From Scheffersomyces stipitis CBS 6054 (Eukaryota > Ascomycota > Pichiomycetes > Serinales > Debaryomycetaceae), in contig NC_009068.1 in the NCBI RefSeq assembly GCF_000209165.1, forward strand, positions 3,348,001-3,412,000: a DNA stretch of 64,000 nt. The letters are read 5' to 3'. The position numbers and the translations under genes were made by a program. The notes beneath the pieces were generated by a model. The model saw nothing but the letters and a program-made list of their open reading frames with translations, searched no databases and was not told where the DNA came from. Of this stretch, positions 20,046 through 29,802 are shown piece by piece. Position 1 is the stretch's first letter. Each line of letters opens with the position of its first letter.

Positions 20046-21476
20046 TTAGAAATCGTGGTGCTTCCACTCAGCAACAGTTGGATGAACAAAGATTGTATCT
20101 AATAAGTCTCTCCTGGTAGCACCGAGCTTGAGAGCAAGAACATACCCTTGTATCTCTTCGGTGACGTTGTCTCCAATCAAGTGGAGCCCAACAATTTTTT
20201 CATCTTTTCCAGCAGTGATGTACTTGTAGTAGTTCTTCTTCTGTTTGTCCTGAGGTGCAACTATGTAGAACAGAGATGGAAATGCTTGCTCATAGACTTT
20301 GACGTTATCCTTTCCGAACTTATCTTCTGCTTCCTTGGAAGACAAGCCAAGTGTAGCAACCTCAGGATGGGAGAAGATTACTGCTGGAATTGCCTGGTCG
20401 AAGTTGTACTCTGGAATATTGGCTTTTCCAAACAATCTTCTTGGAATATAGGTTCCTGTTTGCAGAGCCACTGGAGTCAAGTTGACCTTGTCGAGAACAT
20501 CACCAGCAGCATATACCTTAGGGTTAGAAGTTTTGTTATAGCCATCTACTTCGATTCCTCCAGTAGGACCAACTTTGACTCCAGCTTCCTTGAGTCCCAA
20601 TTCGGCTGTTGGTTTTCTGCCAATAGTCCAGAGAACTTGTTCAGCTTCTTCTGAAGAACCGTCTGAGAAGTGAACTTTCTTCAACTCTCCATCCTGTTCA
20701 ATTTTGGTGACGGTGACGTCTTTCTTCAAGTTCACACCTAATTCTTCAGTAGCTGCAGTGACCTGGTCTTGAATCGATTCATCAAAGCGGCGTAACAACT
20801 TGTCGTGCCTGATAGCAAGAGTGACTTTCGACCCAAGAAGTTGTAAGGTCAGAGCCAATTCTGTTCCTATATAGCCTCCTCCGATAATAATGGCAGACTT
20901 GGGTTGGTCTCTCCAGCCAAAGAAGGCATCAGAAGAGTTGCCCAACTCAGCACCAGGGATATCCTTAGGAATAACAGCCTGGTTTCCAGTGGCGATAAGC
21001 ACGTAGTCGGAGGAGAAGGTCGCTTTATCATTCTTCTTCAACTCCTGCTCTCCTACATTCTGGTCTTTGTTCAAGACCACTTCCACTTCAGCATCTTCGC
21101 CAGTCAACTTGCCAACACCAAACACAATATCGATGCCCAATTGCTTGTAGACACCTTCATACAACGAATTGATGCCACCAGAGATTTGCTCTCTAGTCTG
21201 CGTCACTGCTGGCCAATCAACTTCTCCATAGCCAACAGGAGAAGCTTTGGCAAGCTTGTTGATTCCCAAGTATTGCGCAAACGGATTAACAGAAACCAAC
21301 TTTGCCGATTCCCAGAGAATCTTCTTGGGAATGCAGCCGAGGTTCACACAAGTTCCACCGAGAAAGGTAGTAACAATAAGGACCTTCTTGCCTAGTTCGC
21401 CTGCCGTATGGGCAGCATGGATACCAGCGGGGCCATTGCCGATGATAATAAAGTCGTAGTGGTTGGATTGAGTCAT
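20046..21476 (-). CDS. Glutathione-reductase-like flavoprotein disulfide oxidoreductase (paralog 1, here GRL1)
   Basis: This is a 476-residue class I pyridine-nucleotide disulfide oxidoreductase. It has the FAD motif GNGPAG, the redox pair GGTCVNLGCIPKK (Cys43/Cys48), the NAD(P)-binding GGGYIGTE, the FAD motif VYAAGDV, and the catalytic HPTVAE (His465-Glu470) near the C-terminus. The NADPH-selecting arginines of glutathione reductase are kept (IRHDKLLRRFD). However, three glutathione-reductase residues differ. The arginine that binds glutathione near the N-terminus (human Arg37) is His23. The second one (human Arg347) is Thr in LQTGTY. The glutamate that binds FAD ribose is replaced in LIVTTFLGGTC. 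So it is an active-looking NADPH flavoenzyme whose substrate may not be glutathione disulfide. A simple GLR1 label is possible but should not be assumed. A paralog lies directly upstream. Confidence 0.85.
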   Translation of the reverse strand: MTQSNHYDFIIIGNGPAGIHAAHTAGELGKKVLIVTTFLGGTCVNLGCIPKKILWESAKLVSVNPFAQYLGINKLAKASPVGYGEVDWPAVTQTREQISGGINSLYEGVYKQLGIDIVFGVGKLTGEDAEVEVVLNKDQNVGEQELKKNDKATFSSDYVLIATGNQAVIPKDIPGAELGNSSDAFFGWRDQPKSAIIIGGGYIGTELALTLQLLGSKVTLAIRHDKLLRRFDESIQDQVTAATEELGVNLKKDVTVTKIEQDGELKKVHFSDGSSEEAEQVLWTIGRKPTAELGLKEAGVKVGPTGGIEVDGYNKTSNPKVYAAGDVLDKVNLTPVALQTGTYIPRRLFGKANIPEYNFDQAIPAVIFSHPEVATLGLSSKEAEDKFGKDNVKVYEQAFPSLFYIVAPQDKQKKNYYKYITAGKDEKIVGLHLIGDNVTEEIQGYVLALKLGATRRDLLDTIFVHPTVAEWKHHDF

Positions 21477-21894
21477 TGATGTATAACAAGTTGCTACAAG
21501 TACTATAAGTAGTAGTTACGGGTATACATTTGTTTGTTCCACACTTCTGTAGAAATATCTTACTCCTTAAATACGATTGCAACCGGCTTTGTGAACCACA
21601 CTTTTTGCAATCGGCTATATTTTCGCAGCCACATATGCGAATTTGGCACCTGGCATTTTTCCGCATTTCCATTTTAACTACGGATACGTTTAACTACGGA
21701 ACTGTTAGAGAGATAGCGGCTTCAAAACGAATCGATGGTATTAGCATATGTAGATATGAGGCTGTAGATATAAGCAACTATAAAAGGGAATTGCATCAAT
21801 AAAATTTCGGCAAACGGGAATTCTCATAGAATTCTCGCACCCCTTAGAAACTGCAATGAGATTATATGGACAAAATCGTCCTGGAGTCTTTCAC
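21477..21894. promoter_or_regulatory. Spacer between the two glutathione-reductase-like genes
   Basis: This 418-base gap lies between two same-strand paralogs and should hold the GRL1 promoter and the GRL2 3' end. No clear stress element of the TTACTAA type is visible. No gene was found. Confidence 0.4.
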
Positions 21895-23316
21895 CTAAAA
21901 GTCATGGTGCATGTGCTCTGCTGAAGTGGGATGTACATAGATCGTATCAAGGATGGTTTCTCTGGTCAAGCCCTGTTTCAAAGCCACAGCATAACCCTCA
22001 ATCTGTTCACTGGCATTGTCGCCCACCAAATGGATTCCCACCACCTTTTCTTCATCGTTGGGACCAGGAATGGTGATGTACTTGTAATAACTCTTGTGTT
22101 TCATTTCGTCAGGCGCAACTCCATAGAATTCTGTGACATACGAAGACTCGTATACTCTGACTTCGTCTTTCCATTTCTGCTTAGCCTCATGAGTTGTTAA
22201 GCCTACAGAGGCTGCTTCTGGATGGGTGAAAATTACTGAAGGATACGGTTGATCGTAGTCATATTTGGCAATCTTCTTCTTTCCAAAGAGATGTCTTGAA
22301 ATCCGAGCACCTGTTTGGAGTCCCACAGGTGTCAAGTTGATCTTGTTGATGATATCCCCGCTGGCATACACCTTGAGATTGGTAGTCTGATGGAAATCAT
22401 CAATGATAACTTCACCTGAATCACCCAACTTGATATTGGCTGAAGAGTATCCCAAGTTGATCTGAGGCTTTCTTCCTATAGCCCAGATGACACTCTCGAC
22501 TTGCAAACTAGTTCCATTGGAAATCTTTACTTCCTTTAAGTTGTCAAGTTGTTTTATGGCCAGAACCGTGGCATTTGTCACGATTTCGACTCCATCTTCC
22601 TTGAGAGCAGCTGTGAGTCTCTCTTGAATTGAGTCATCGAATCTCGTAAGTAAACTGTTACCTTTTGTGATAACCGTTACTTTGGTGCCAAAGATGCTCA
22701 ACATCTGTGCCAATTCTGTGCCAATGTAGCCACCACCCACTATAGCCACAGTACGGGGCTGTTCGTGCCAGCTAAAGAAGGTGTCGGAAATTCCACCTAA
22801 TTCAGCCCCGAGAACATTCTGAGGAATCACTGCCTGGTTACCAACAGCTATTATAACGTAGGAAGCTGATAAATCCAACTTGTCGTCCTTTTTGTATGTT
22901 TTACCCCGGATTGTTTGTCCCAGTAGGCTCACCTGGATATCGGCTTCCTCGTTAATAAACTTACCGTAGCCATAAATTACATCAACTCCTTGATCAGCAT
23001 ATTCTTGTTCGTAATGCGTATTTATGCGGCCTGTAACTTCATCTCTTTTAGAAGCCAACACATCCCAGTTAATGTCTCCGTATTCTACAGTAGAGACAGG
23101 TTTTCTGATTCCGAAGTACGGAGCATAGGGCATGGCTTTCGACAAACTAGCTGCTTCCCACATGATTTTCTTGGGAATGCAACCGACATTTATGCACGTT
23201 CCGCCAATTCGAGGACACACGATTGCAACCCGTTTACCGAATTTTGCAGCCGCTAATGCAGCAATAGCACCGGCAGGGCCACTTCCGAGCACGATAAGGT
23301 CGTAGTTGAGAGACAT
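21895..23316 (-). CDS. Glutathione-reductase-like flavoprotein disulfide oxidoreductase (paralog 2, here GRL2)
   Basis: This is a 473-residue paralog of GRL1, starting at ATG 23316 (MSLNYDLIVLGSGPAG); the frame extends upstream only to TTG. The redox pair GGTCINVGCIPKK (Cys41/Cys46), GGGYIGTE, VYASGDI and HPTSAE (His462-Glu467) are intact. It shares with GRL1 the unusual C-terminal HHDF, a shortened loop before GGTC, and loss of the glutathione-binding arginines (human Arg37 is Leu21; human Arg347 is Ala in LQTGAR). It differs by also losing both NADPH-phosphate arginines: GRL1 reads IRHDKLLR where GRL2 reads TKGNSLLT. Its cofactor may therefore be NADH or its affinity for NADPH low. Both genes appear functional, so this is duplication with divergence rather than decay. 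Confidence 0.85.
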   Translation of the reverse strand: MSLNYDLIVLGSGPAGAIAALAAAKFGKRVAIVCPRIGGTCINVGCIPKKIMWEAASLSKAMPYAPYFGIRKPVSTVEYGDINWDVLASKRDEVTGRINTHYEQEYADQGVDVIYGYGKFINEEADIQVSLLGQTIRGKTYKKDDKLDLSASYVIIAVGNQAVIPQNVLGAELGGISDTFFSWHEQPRTVAIVGGGYIGTELAQMLSIFGTKVTVITKGNSLLTRFDDSIQERLTAALKEDGVEIVTNATVLAIKQLDNLKEVKISNGTSLQVESVIWAIGRKPQINLGYSSANIKLGDSGEVIIDDFHQTTNLKVYASGDIINKINLTPVGLQTGARISRHLFGKKKIAKYDYDQPYPSVIFTHPEAASVGLTTHEAKQKWKDEVRVYESSYVTEFYGVAPDEMKHKSYYKYITIPGPNDEEKVVGIHLVGDNASEQIEGYAVALKQGLTRETILDTIYVHPTSAEHMHHDF

Positions 23317-24530
23317 GGTAGATTGCAGCAATTAGGAAGATAACCTTTAAAAACAATACTCTCGAGATAATTTGTCTGTATAATGACTTTCGTGATCAGA
23401 AAATGAGACAATTTTCCAACCTGTTCATATAGTATTCGATGAATTTTTCAGAGCCAAACGTCTGATGCGAGCTCTTTAGCGGAACAGTTAGATTTGAAGA
23501 CTGAACACTCTTTCTGAGCTGCAATTGGAACGTCATAGTGGCAGTCGGCTCCTTGGATGCCTATTTATACAAGTATCTGGAGTGTGCAATAGCAAGGAAG
23601 TTTACACCCGAGTCTAACCATCCTGCGTTTTTGGGTGATTCAGTGGGGCCATCACATGTCTGTCGCAAATTGCAATCTGTGACAAAGAAGTCCTAATTGT
23701 CGGGGATTACGGCCCATTGTCAAAATCCCGTGGAATGAGAACATCGGACATGGTTTAGTCTGTTTAGTCTGTACTTACATTAGTGGGTGAATTACCTGGT
23801 CGTTTAGGCTAGCTGGAGTATGTGAGCCTTTCTGAGTTCTTATTTATGGAGAGAAAAACTACCGTGGTGGAGCATTTGGAAGAAAATTATGAACATTTAA
23901 AAAGCCATAAAAAGCCATTCTGACTCTATAACTTAACTACGAGATTAATATCTACATCAAATCAAGATGCGGATATAGGTGAATCTACAAGAGCATTGTT
24001 CTGATATCCAACAATGCCTGAGTCATCTATTTGCTCTTACTATGTGATTCGCTCACGGCCTGTCTCCAGCATGACTAACACGAAATTCTCTCTCCGAAGA
24101 ACGGAGCTATCGTAGCCTTTTTCCGTTCTTGTCGGTTTCTAGTTAGACTATACGAGGTATTCCTTCTCTTGCCGATACGATGTGCTGGATCGATTTCTCG
24201 ATCTGAAGTCTGCATCTTTTCTATATATAATCTTCGCAAGTCTGAAACGTAGAAAGTCTTCAAACCCCGAGATTACATATGAAGTTGCAGCCACCAGAAA
24301 TCAACTATTCGCTACCCTTCATCTATGTGACTCCATAGCTTGGCATCTCCAGGCCAACTTAAGGTTCTTGTTCATTGAATCGGCCTTATCAGCCCTGATG
24401 TGCCTCTATTTGTCATCTTGTCAAAAGTTTTCAATTCTACCTATTCTACGTCCTACGTTGTACCTCTTCAATTGTTATTCGTCGATTAGTTATACATTTA
24501 CAAAAGCAAAGCTACGCACACCTCTATCAT
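23317..24530. promoter_or_regulatory. GRL2 promoter and TRX1 3' flank
   Basis: This is 1.2 kb between same-strand genes. A short direct repeat (aaaagccat twice) lies near 23899-23918. The small open frames at about 24075-24574 overlap the TRX1 3' end on the opposite strand and look spurious. I saw no tRNA. Confidence 0.4.
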
Positions 24531-24842
24531 TTAAGCGTTGGCAGCAATGGCTTGCTTCAAGGCAGCTGGGTTAGCACCAATAACCTTGGTAACGATCTTA
24601 CCACCCTTGAAGAAGATGATAGTTGGCATCGAAGAAACTTCGTATTCTTGGGCAATTTCTCCGAGTTCATCGACATCAACCTTGATGAACTTGGCGGTAG
24701 TGTATTCCTTGGAGAATTTCTCCAACAATGGAGCAATCATCTTACAAGGACCACACCATGTGGCAAAGAAGTCGACAACAACCAAACCGTCGTGGGTCAA
24801 AGCCTCGGTGAATTCTTGTTTGCTAGCAACAGTGGCAACCAT
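24531..24842 (-). CDS. TRX1: Cytosolic thioredoxin
   Basis: This 103-residue thioredoxin starts at ATG 24842 (MVATVASKQEF). An in-frame extension of 65 codons upstream has no family support. The active site is WCGPC at residues 29-33, followed by KMIAPLLEKFSKEY. The buried aspartate is in VVVDFFATW and the cis-proline in SSMPTIIFF. It is a typical length for yeast cytosolic thioredoxin and reduces disulfides in ribonucleotide reductase, peroxiredoxins and PAPS reductase. TTACTAA at 25137-25143 is a Yap1/Cap1-type site about 295 bases upstream, consistent with oxidative-stress induction. It stands immediately upstream of the GRL pair on the same strand. Confidence 0.97.
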   Translation of the reverse strand: MVATVASKQEFTEALTHDGLVVVDFFATWCGPCKMIAPLLEKFSKEYTTAKFIKVDVDELGEIAQEYEVSSMPTIIFFKGGKIVTKVIGANPAALKQAIAANA

Positions 24843-25546
24843 TGTGATTATGTATTTATGTGTGTAATGTGAAAAACTGAAAGTAGTTCTGGTTTCTAAT
24901 TTTTCAAAAGCTCGAATCCGAAGACAATTTGCGTTCCTTTTATATGGAATTAATTTCTCAGCGTTGACGTTCCGAGCATCACGTGCTGGGCCATGTTCGG
25001 AACTGATGAGTGCCGGTCCAGAACGACGCGATGACAAATGGGATTTGATTACTATTGTGCTCTATGTGTCACGTGAAAATCTACAATGCTTAGAAATGAA
25101 GAGATGGCTATACCGAGTTGCAAAATTTGAGGGACTTTACTAAGAAACTAGCGATGGATTAGTATCTCGGTTAGTAGCCGTGTTTCTGGAAACTTCCAGG
25201 CCGGTCATTTATTGCTTCTGTTTGAGTCATTTATTTCTTTTTCAAAAAGTTGTTCCTTATGCATCTCTCTCGATGGGAACATGATCTGATGGATTAGATA
25301 AATATGGTGACTGTATAGACAGAGGTGAGTAGCAAAAAGCACCGTAACTATTGGTGACTATTCCAGCCGTATTTGCTGTTTGCTAGAAATTGTTTCTAAG
25401 ACTTCCAGTATCAGGAATGCGCATATGCATTTAGATGACTACTGCTGCAGAGTAATATGGATTCGGAGAATTAAAATGTTAGACTCGTACTAGAATTTGT
25501 ATACTTACTACACTAATCTCACTCTTGTTCGATCAGCCTAGCTTTT
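24843..25546. promoter_or_regulatory. TRX1 promoter region
   Basis: It contains TTACTAA (25137-25143, a Yap1/Cap1-type element), TCACGTG at 24979-24985 and TCACGTGA at 25069-25076. A TATA-like tttatatgg lies near 24936-24944. A TACTAAC-like string at about 25170-25176 on the minus strand is discussed under rejected items. No gene was seen. Confidence 0.5.
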
Positions 25547-27328
25547 CTATTCAAGAGGTAGTTCTCTTGGAACGGACCGGTAATTAAGCTCCCATTCTTC
25601 GTCAGCTATATCGCCAGGCAAGATCAACAGTCTAGGGTCTTTTTTAAACTTCTCTATAAGCAACGTTAGATACCTTATTTTGAGTCTGTTGTATTCGTTA
25701 ACAACGTCGTCGAAGTTGTTACGAGATTCTGTTCTTGGGGTTTGTTTGATGGCATCTTCGGCATACTTGATGACAAACTCGATTGTAGAATGGACGAGCT
25801 TTTCAAAATCTTCAACGTCGCCATAGCCAGTATGTTCCAAGATTGTACTCAAGTCTTTAATAGCTTTTCCCTTGTACTTCAATCCAATAGCTTGCACACC
25901 GTTGATCACGTCGTATCTCTGTTGTTGGAACTCAAGAATGGTTACTATCTCATCATCGTCAATGTCTTCAGAGTTGTCTACCATGTTGAATTCTCTGAAG
26001 TTCTCCACAGCCTCGCTATTCCAGTCCCTGTTGTATTCAAGCCCTTCTATAAATAAGAACGGGAAGTTGTTGTTGAAGAAATTGAGATACACTTCGCCAT
26101 CGCTGCCTGAAACGATCTGGATCTGTGGTAGAGTCCGCAACCATTTGCACATCAACGTTCCGTTTTCAATATAGTCATCAATTTCAGAGAACTTCAACTC
26201 AAAAAGCTGATAATGAACATGCTCGCAATGAGTTAACAGCGGAATAAAGCCATATGTCTGGATGAAGTTCTGGATACTTTCTATAGGGGAATAATTGATA
26301 GTGATTTCGAACCTCTCTACATTTTGGACTCCATCCTTTCTTAGCCTGAGCAAAATGTCTCCTGTTTTCCTTTCTACGTCAAAGTACGAGTTGTTGTCGT
26401 GAGAATGATTGGCAAAATCCAAGATCGGCACCAACGTGACGTTGATGTAGAAATCGTGTCCATTGACGTTGGACTGCGTCTTGTCGTCAAGGTTGATGTT
26501 ATTTACAAGTTCTTCAAGAGTAGCGGCATCATCAGATTCTTCCACAATTGAGTTTCTTGATCTCATGGATCTGCTTTCTCCGTCAGCATCATGCGGAATT
26601 TCCAAAGTTCTAGACTTCACAGCTTGAGTAATCTTGAAAAAAGTTTCGAACAGGAAGATCTCATCAAATTTGATTTTGGAATCGCTATATAAGACATTCA
26701 ACTGCTCTATCAACGAATCATACTCAAACTGGACATTGCGTGAGGCCTTTATATATGACAAGATGAACTCATCGTCGTCCTGATTCGGTTCCTTGGGAAA
26801 ATCTAAAGTCCATGTTCCGAGAAGTATATCTAAATAGACATCGTATCCTATTAAGGGGGAAGTCTTGTAGTAGCGAAGCTTCCGGCCCTTCCTCAACTCT
26901 CTCAAGATCGTTAACGATGTTATATAGCAACAGAGCACCTGGGTCTCAGTACTCGGCTCCAAGCCGTTTAGAATATTGACAATCAAGTCCGATTCCTTTA
27001 TTGGGATGTCGTCGTAGTTTTTATCTCTGAGTTTCAAACTGTGCAAAAGTCCGAGCAAGTTCATATAGTCTAAAGCTACGCCATTGGGGATACGCAAGAT
27101 TTCCAAATCTTCCTCATGTTCCGGAATCTCAAGGTCTTTTCCATTGAAAAAGAGACCTATGCCTCCCAAAGTACTGGAACCGATATTGAGTCTAGAATTA
27201 AAGTGGATGTTTCTCCGAGCGATCCAGTCAGCCAAAGTGGTGTTCTTCTCGATGCCTGGGATTTTGACGTCCGGTAGCTGAATGGTGGACAGCATGAAAG
27301 GTAGGGGTGTCTTAATAGCAAAGTTCAT
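25547..27328 (-). CDS. SET-domain protein lysine methyltransferase (Ctm1/Efm1 type)
   Basis: This is a 593-residue protein. The N-terminal part (TLADWIARRNIHFNSRLNIG, then STLGGIGLF) fits the split SET domain of the RuBisCO-methyltransferase-like class. The diagnostic motif is LVPILDFANHSHD at about residue 300 (the DxxNHS block that binds S-adenosylmethionine), followed by FEITINYSPIESIQNFIQTY. The C-terminal 200 residues would be the substrate-binding domain. In yeasts this class methylates cytochrome c (Ctm1), elongation factor 1A (Efm1) or ribosomal proteins (Rkm enzymes). Length agrees with Ctm1 or Efm1, but I cannot decide between them. Start ATG 27328 gives MNFAIKTPLPF; the ATG 11 codons later (MLSTIQLPD) is an alternative. 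Confidence 0.75.
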   Translation of the reverse strand: MNFAIKTPLPFMLSTIQLPDVKIPGIEKNTTLADWIARRNIHFNSRLNIGSSTLGGIGLFFNGKDLEIPEHEEDLEILRIPNGVALDYMNLLGLLHSLKLRDKNYDDIPIKESDLIVNILNGLEPSTETQVLCCYITSLTILRELRKGRKLRYYKTSPLIGYDVYLDILLGTWTLDFPKEPNQDDDEFILSYIKASRNVQFEYDSLIEQLNVLYSDSKIKFDEIFLFETFFKITQAVKSRTLEIPHDADGESRSMRSRNSIVEESDDAATLEELVNNINLDDKTQSNVNGHDFYINVTLVPILDFANHSHDNNSYFDVERKTGDILLRLRKDGVQNVERFEITINYSPIESIQNFIQTYGFIPLLTHCEHVHYQLFELKFSEIDDYIENGTLMCKWLRTLPQIQIVSGSDGEVYLNFFNNNFPFLFIEGLEYNRDWNSEAVENFREFNMVDNSEDIDDDEIVTILEFQQQRYDVINGVQAIGLKYKGKAIKDLSTILEHTGYGDVEDFEKLVHSTIEFVIKYAEDAIKQTPRTESRNNFDDVVNEYNRLKIRYLTLLIEKFKKDPRLLILPGDIADEEWELNYRSVPRELPLE

Positions 27329-28034
27329 AGCTAGCGAATAGATGCCGTGTGAGAAACTCTAGAAGTAGAAAAAGTATAGCCCCTTCCCAGTTTCTCTATT
27401 ACAATCTGCCCTTATCAGCCGTAGTTAAGAACTTCTATAGATCCACAGTATATGAAGGACTTGCTTGTCATTATTTTCTTGTGGTGTGACTATGAAGATT
27501 TGCGAGTAGGCGCACGATGATGGTGTTAATCACATTGAATAACACAAAGTTAAAGAACAAGTACGGGGTTTGTTTAAACTGATGAAGCATAGCCATCTAG
27601 AAAAGAAGTGACACAATGCCATGTGTCAGAGAATGGTGTTACCTGACTTAGTTTCATGTAGATGGAAGAGAATGGTGGGCTTTTCAGCCGTTTGCTTTTC
27701 TGATTCTTAGTTCTTTTTGATTATTCCAACCTTATCTCTGCCTATAATTTTCAAAAAAGAAAAATCAGATTAGATTGCACCATTCTTGAAAATATTAAGT
27801 TTCATTCTAAAGGCATTATAACAGAAATGTTCCATTGCAAAAATGTTTATGTCTTGAACTTTCTGTTTCTTCATGTCTTCACGTCTCTCTTCTGCGCTCC
27901 TCTTGCAACCGTTTCGCCGCTATCCGTCCTGCACCCCCACCACAAAGAACCAAAGAAAAAGTTTTTAACTATGCGGTGCGGATTAGTACCTTTCCTATTC
28001 TTCTGTTCTTATAGATATAGAGATAACTAGTAGC
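27329..28034. promoter_or_regulatory. Divergent promoter of the SET-domain gene and HCR1
   Basis: This is 0.7 kb. An ATG-started frame of 67 codons (27827-28030, plus strand) ends 4 bases before the HCR1 ATG. It resembles no known protein and is probably leader or promoter DNA, though it would act as an upstream ORF if transcribed. Otherwise the region is AT-rich with no recognised element. Confidence 0.35.
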
Positions 28035-28874
28035 ATGTCCTGGGACGACGAAGATTTTGACATTCCTTCTAAGGCTCCGGCCAACGTGGCTTCTGCCTCC
28101 TGGGAAGACGAAGAAGACGACGATCCTATTTTGGAGTCGTGGGACATTGATGAAGAAGAAGTAGCCAGAAAGAAGAAAGAAGAAGAAGACAAGAAAAACA
28201 AGGAAAAGGCCGAGCTCAAGAAGAAGCAGGAAGAAGCTAAGCTCAAGAAGTTAAACGCCAAAAAGGGTATTAGAGGAGTTTTGGACGTTGACGAACTTGA
28301 CGACGATGTCAGAAAGGAGTTGATGAAGGAAGAGGCCTTGAGAGCAGACTTGAACAACACTGCCGATTTATTTGGTGGTTTGGGAGTTTCAGCCGATGAT
28401 GCTTTGGAGCATCCAAAGGAAAGATTAAATAGAGCCATCTTGGCTGCTCAGAGTAAGAAGCCAGTCTTAACCAAAGACACTCCTCTTGAAGAGCATCCTT
28501 TGTTCCAACCTACAAACAAGCAAGAATACGAAAACTTGAGAAAAGGTGTAGGTTCGGCTTTGACCAAATTAGCTGACGATTCCATCATGAACTACTCTTC
28601 CAGTTTGGCTATTGATTTGATCAGAGATCTTTCGGTGCCTTTGTCTGTGGAAAACCTCAGAAAGGTCATTTCTACGTTGAATGTTGCCATTAAGGACAAG
28701 GAAAAGGCTGAGAGATTGGCAAGATTGAAGAAGAGTGGTGGTACTGCTACTGGTGGTGCTGGTAAGAAAAAGGCCAAGCCTGCTGCCAGACCTAACGTTG
28801 GTGGTGGCTTCATGAAAGATGGTCTTGATGAAATGGACAACTATGATGATTTCGGTGATGATGATTTCATGTGA
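28035..28874 (+). CDS. HCR1: Translation initiation factor eIF3 subunit j
   Basis: This 279-residue protein is eIF3j. It begins [12 protein letters not shown] and continues with the acidic tryptophan motif ([16 protein letters not shown]) that contacts eIF3b. A long charged helix of KKKEEE repeats covers about residues 50-95. The folded core has [20 protein letters not shown] and [21 protein letters not shown] basic linker ([11 protein letters not shown]) and the end [20 protein letters not shown] close the protein. It helps assemble eIF3 on 40S subunits, has a role in 20S pre-rRNA processing, and with Rli1 in ribosome recycling. It is convergent with the next gene, only 68 bases away. Confidence 0.97.
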   Translation: MSWDDEDFDIPSKAPANVASASWEDEEDDDPILESWDIDEEEVARKKKEEEDKKNKEKAELKKKQEEAKLKKLNAKKGIRGVLDVDELDDDVRKELMKEEALRADLNNTADLFGGLGVSADDALEHPKERLNRAILAAQSKKPVLTKDTPLEEHPLFQPTNKQEYENLRKGVGSALTKLADDSIMNYSSSLAIDLIRDLSVPLSVENLRKVISTLNVAIKDKEKAERLARLKKSGGTATGGAGKKKAKPAARPNVGGGFMKDGLDEMDNYDDFGDDDFM

Positions 28875-28942
28875 GTCGTAGTCAGCATTAGATTTATATT
28901 CCAGGTTTAATAATGTACAGGTATTCTGGATTTCTCTGGAAT

Positions 28943-29802
28943 TCATTTCAGAGAAATTCTCTTTTTGATTAGATAGTATTGGCTCTCTCCAAGAAGATCA
29001 ATTGGATCTTTTCCCGTAGCACACAATTGAAGTAGCTGCTTGTAACTTAGTTGTTTGAACCGTACTTGCTTTCTTTTGCTTTTAGAGTTAGATTCTTTCC
29101 CTCTTGTTTCACTCCGAATTGTTCTCTTTCTATTCTTGGTTTTGGCACCAGTCTCTTTTATTTTGGTTGCTTTTTTCTTGACCGTTCTCGTCCTAGTATC
29201 CTGTGACTGCAATTTTTCTACCTTTTCTACTGTAGATGCAGTTACTGGTGCTATATTCAAATTACTGCCAGACGTCTCTATAATGTTATCGAGGATGACT
29301 TCATCTTCAGATTCATCAATTTGTTCCAAGACATTGTCTACTATTTTCTTCTTATGTTTAAGTTGTTCTTGAATCTTTTCGACTCTTGTGGCTTCCAAGG
29401 GCATGAGAATGACTGAAGTACAAGGTGTAGAAGTAGCTTGGAACAGGCTGTCAAATTGAATATTCTTCTCCGTGATGTTCTTTTGAAGTGGTTTTCTTTT
29501 CTTGTTATCTTGAAGGTTTCTATTGTTGTTCTTGCCAGTTTCAAAGATCTCTTCTAACTTCAGAACCAAGGCGTACGTATCTTTTGGGTTTCTCTTTCTG
29601 TTAGTTTTGGGTTTGTTGACATCTGAAATTGACAGCTTTCTACTTCTGCTGCCTTGTTTCTTTGCTACATGGTTTGTTGTCTTGGAAGCAATTGCTGCAA
29701 AATGGTTAGTATAATACAATCAGAAAGTCAGAAACTTCAAGAAAATGTCTTACGTTTGGCAATAGAAACTTTGTCATTCTTGGCAATTATCTTCTTTCGC
29801 AT
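28943..29802 (-). CDS. Unrecognised basic protein, two exons
   Basis: I join exon 1 (29802-29754) to exon 2 (29694-28943), giving 266 residues that begin MRKKIIAKNDKVSIAKP. The intron has donor GTAAG, branch TACTAAC and acceptor CAG, and the join keeps frame. Exon 1 is preceded in frame by a TGA. The protein is rich in Lys/Arg, with several bipartite nuclear-signal-like clusters (KTNRKRNPKD, KNRKRTIRSETRGKE, KSKRKQVRF). It has an acidic strip at about 135-150 and ends in QYYLIKKRISLK. I do not recognise the family. A nuclear or chromosome-associated role is only suggested by composition. A 43-codon upstream frame that stops 2 bases before this ATG may be an upstream ORF or a missed first exon. 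Confidence 0.65.
29695..29753 (-). other. 59-base spliceosomal intron
   Basis: On the minus strand the donor is GTAAG (29753-29749), the branch sequence TACTAAC is at 29711-29705, and the acceptor TGCAG ends at 29695. The 8-base gap from branch to acceptor is typical of yeast introns. The join restores one frame from ATG 29802. Confidence 0.85.

Noticed and set aside
20046..21476. Plain annotation as the conventional glutathione reductase GLR1
   Set aside because: Key glutathione-binding arginines are missing, so I kept the broader family name. A phylogeny could restore the GLR1 name.
24843..25037. 65-codon N-terminal extension of thioredoxin
   Set aside because: It is an in-frame run-on through promoter DNA. 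The protein from the ATG at 24842 has the normal thioredoxin start and length.
25140..25508. Possible 5'-leader intron of TRX1 (GTAAGT at 25508, TACTAAC at about 25176, TAG near 25148 on the minus strand)
   Set aside because: The donor lies within 40 bases of the neighbouring stop codon, and a TATA-like sequence near 24940 suggests transcription starts after the supposed intron. It could be revived by RNA data.
27827..28030. 67-codon frame just before HCR1
   Set aside because: It resembles no known protein and probably lies in promoter or leader DNA. It is mentioned only as a possible upstream ORF.
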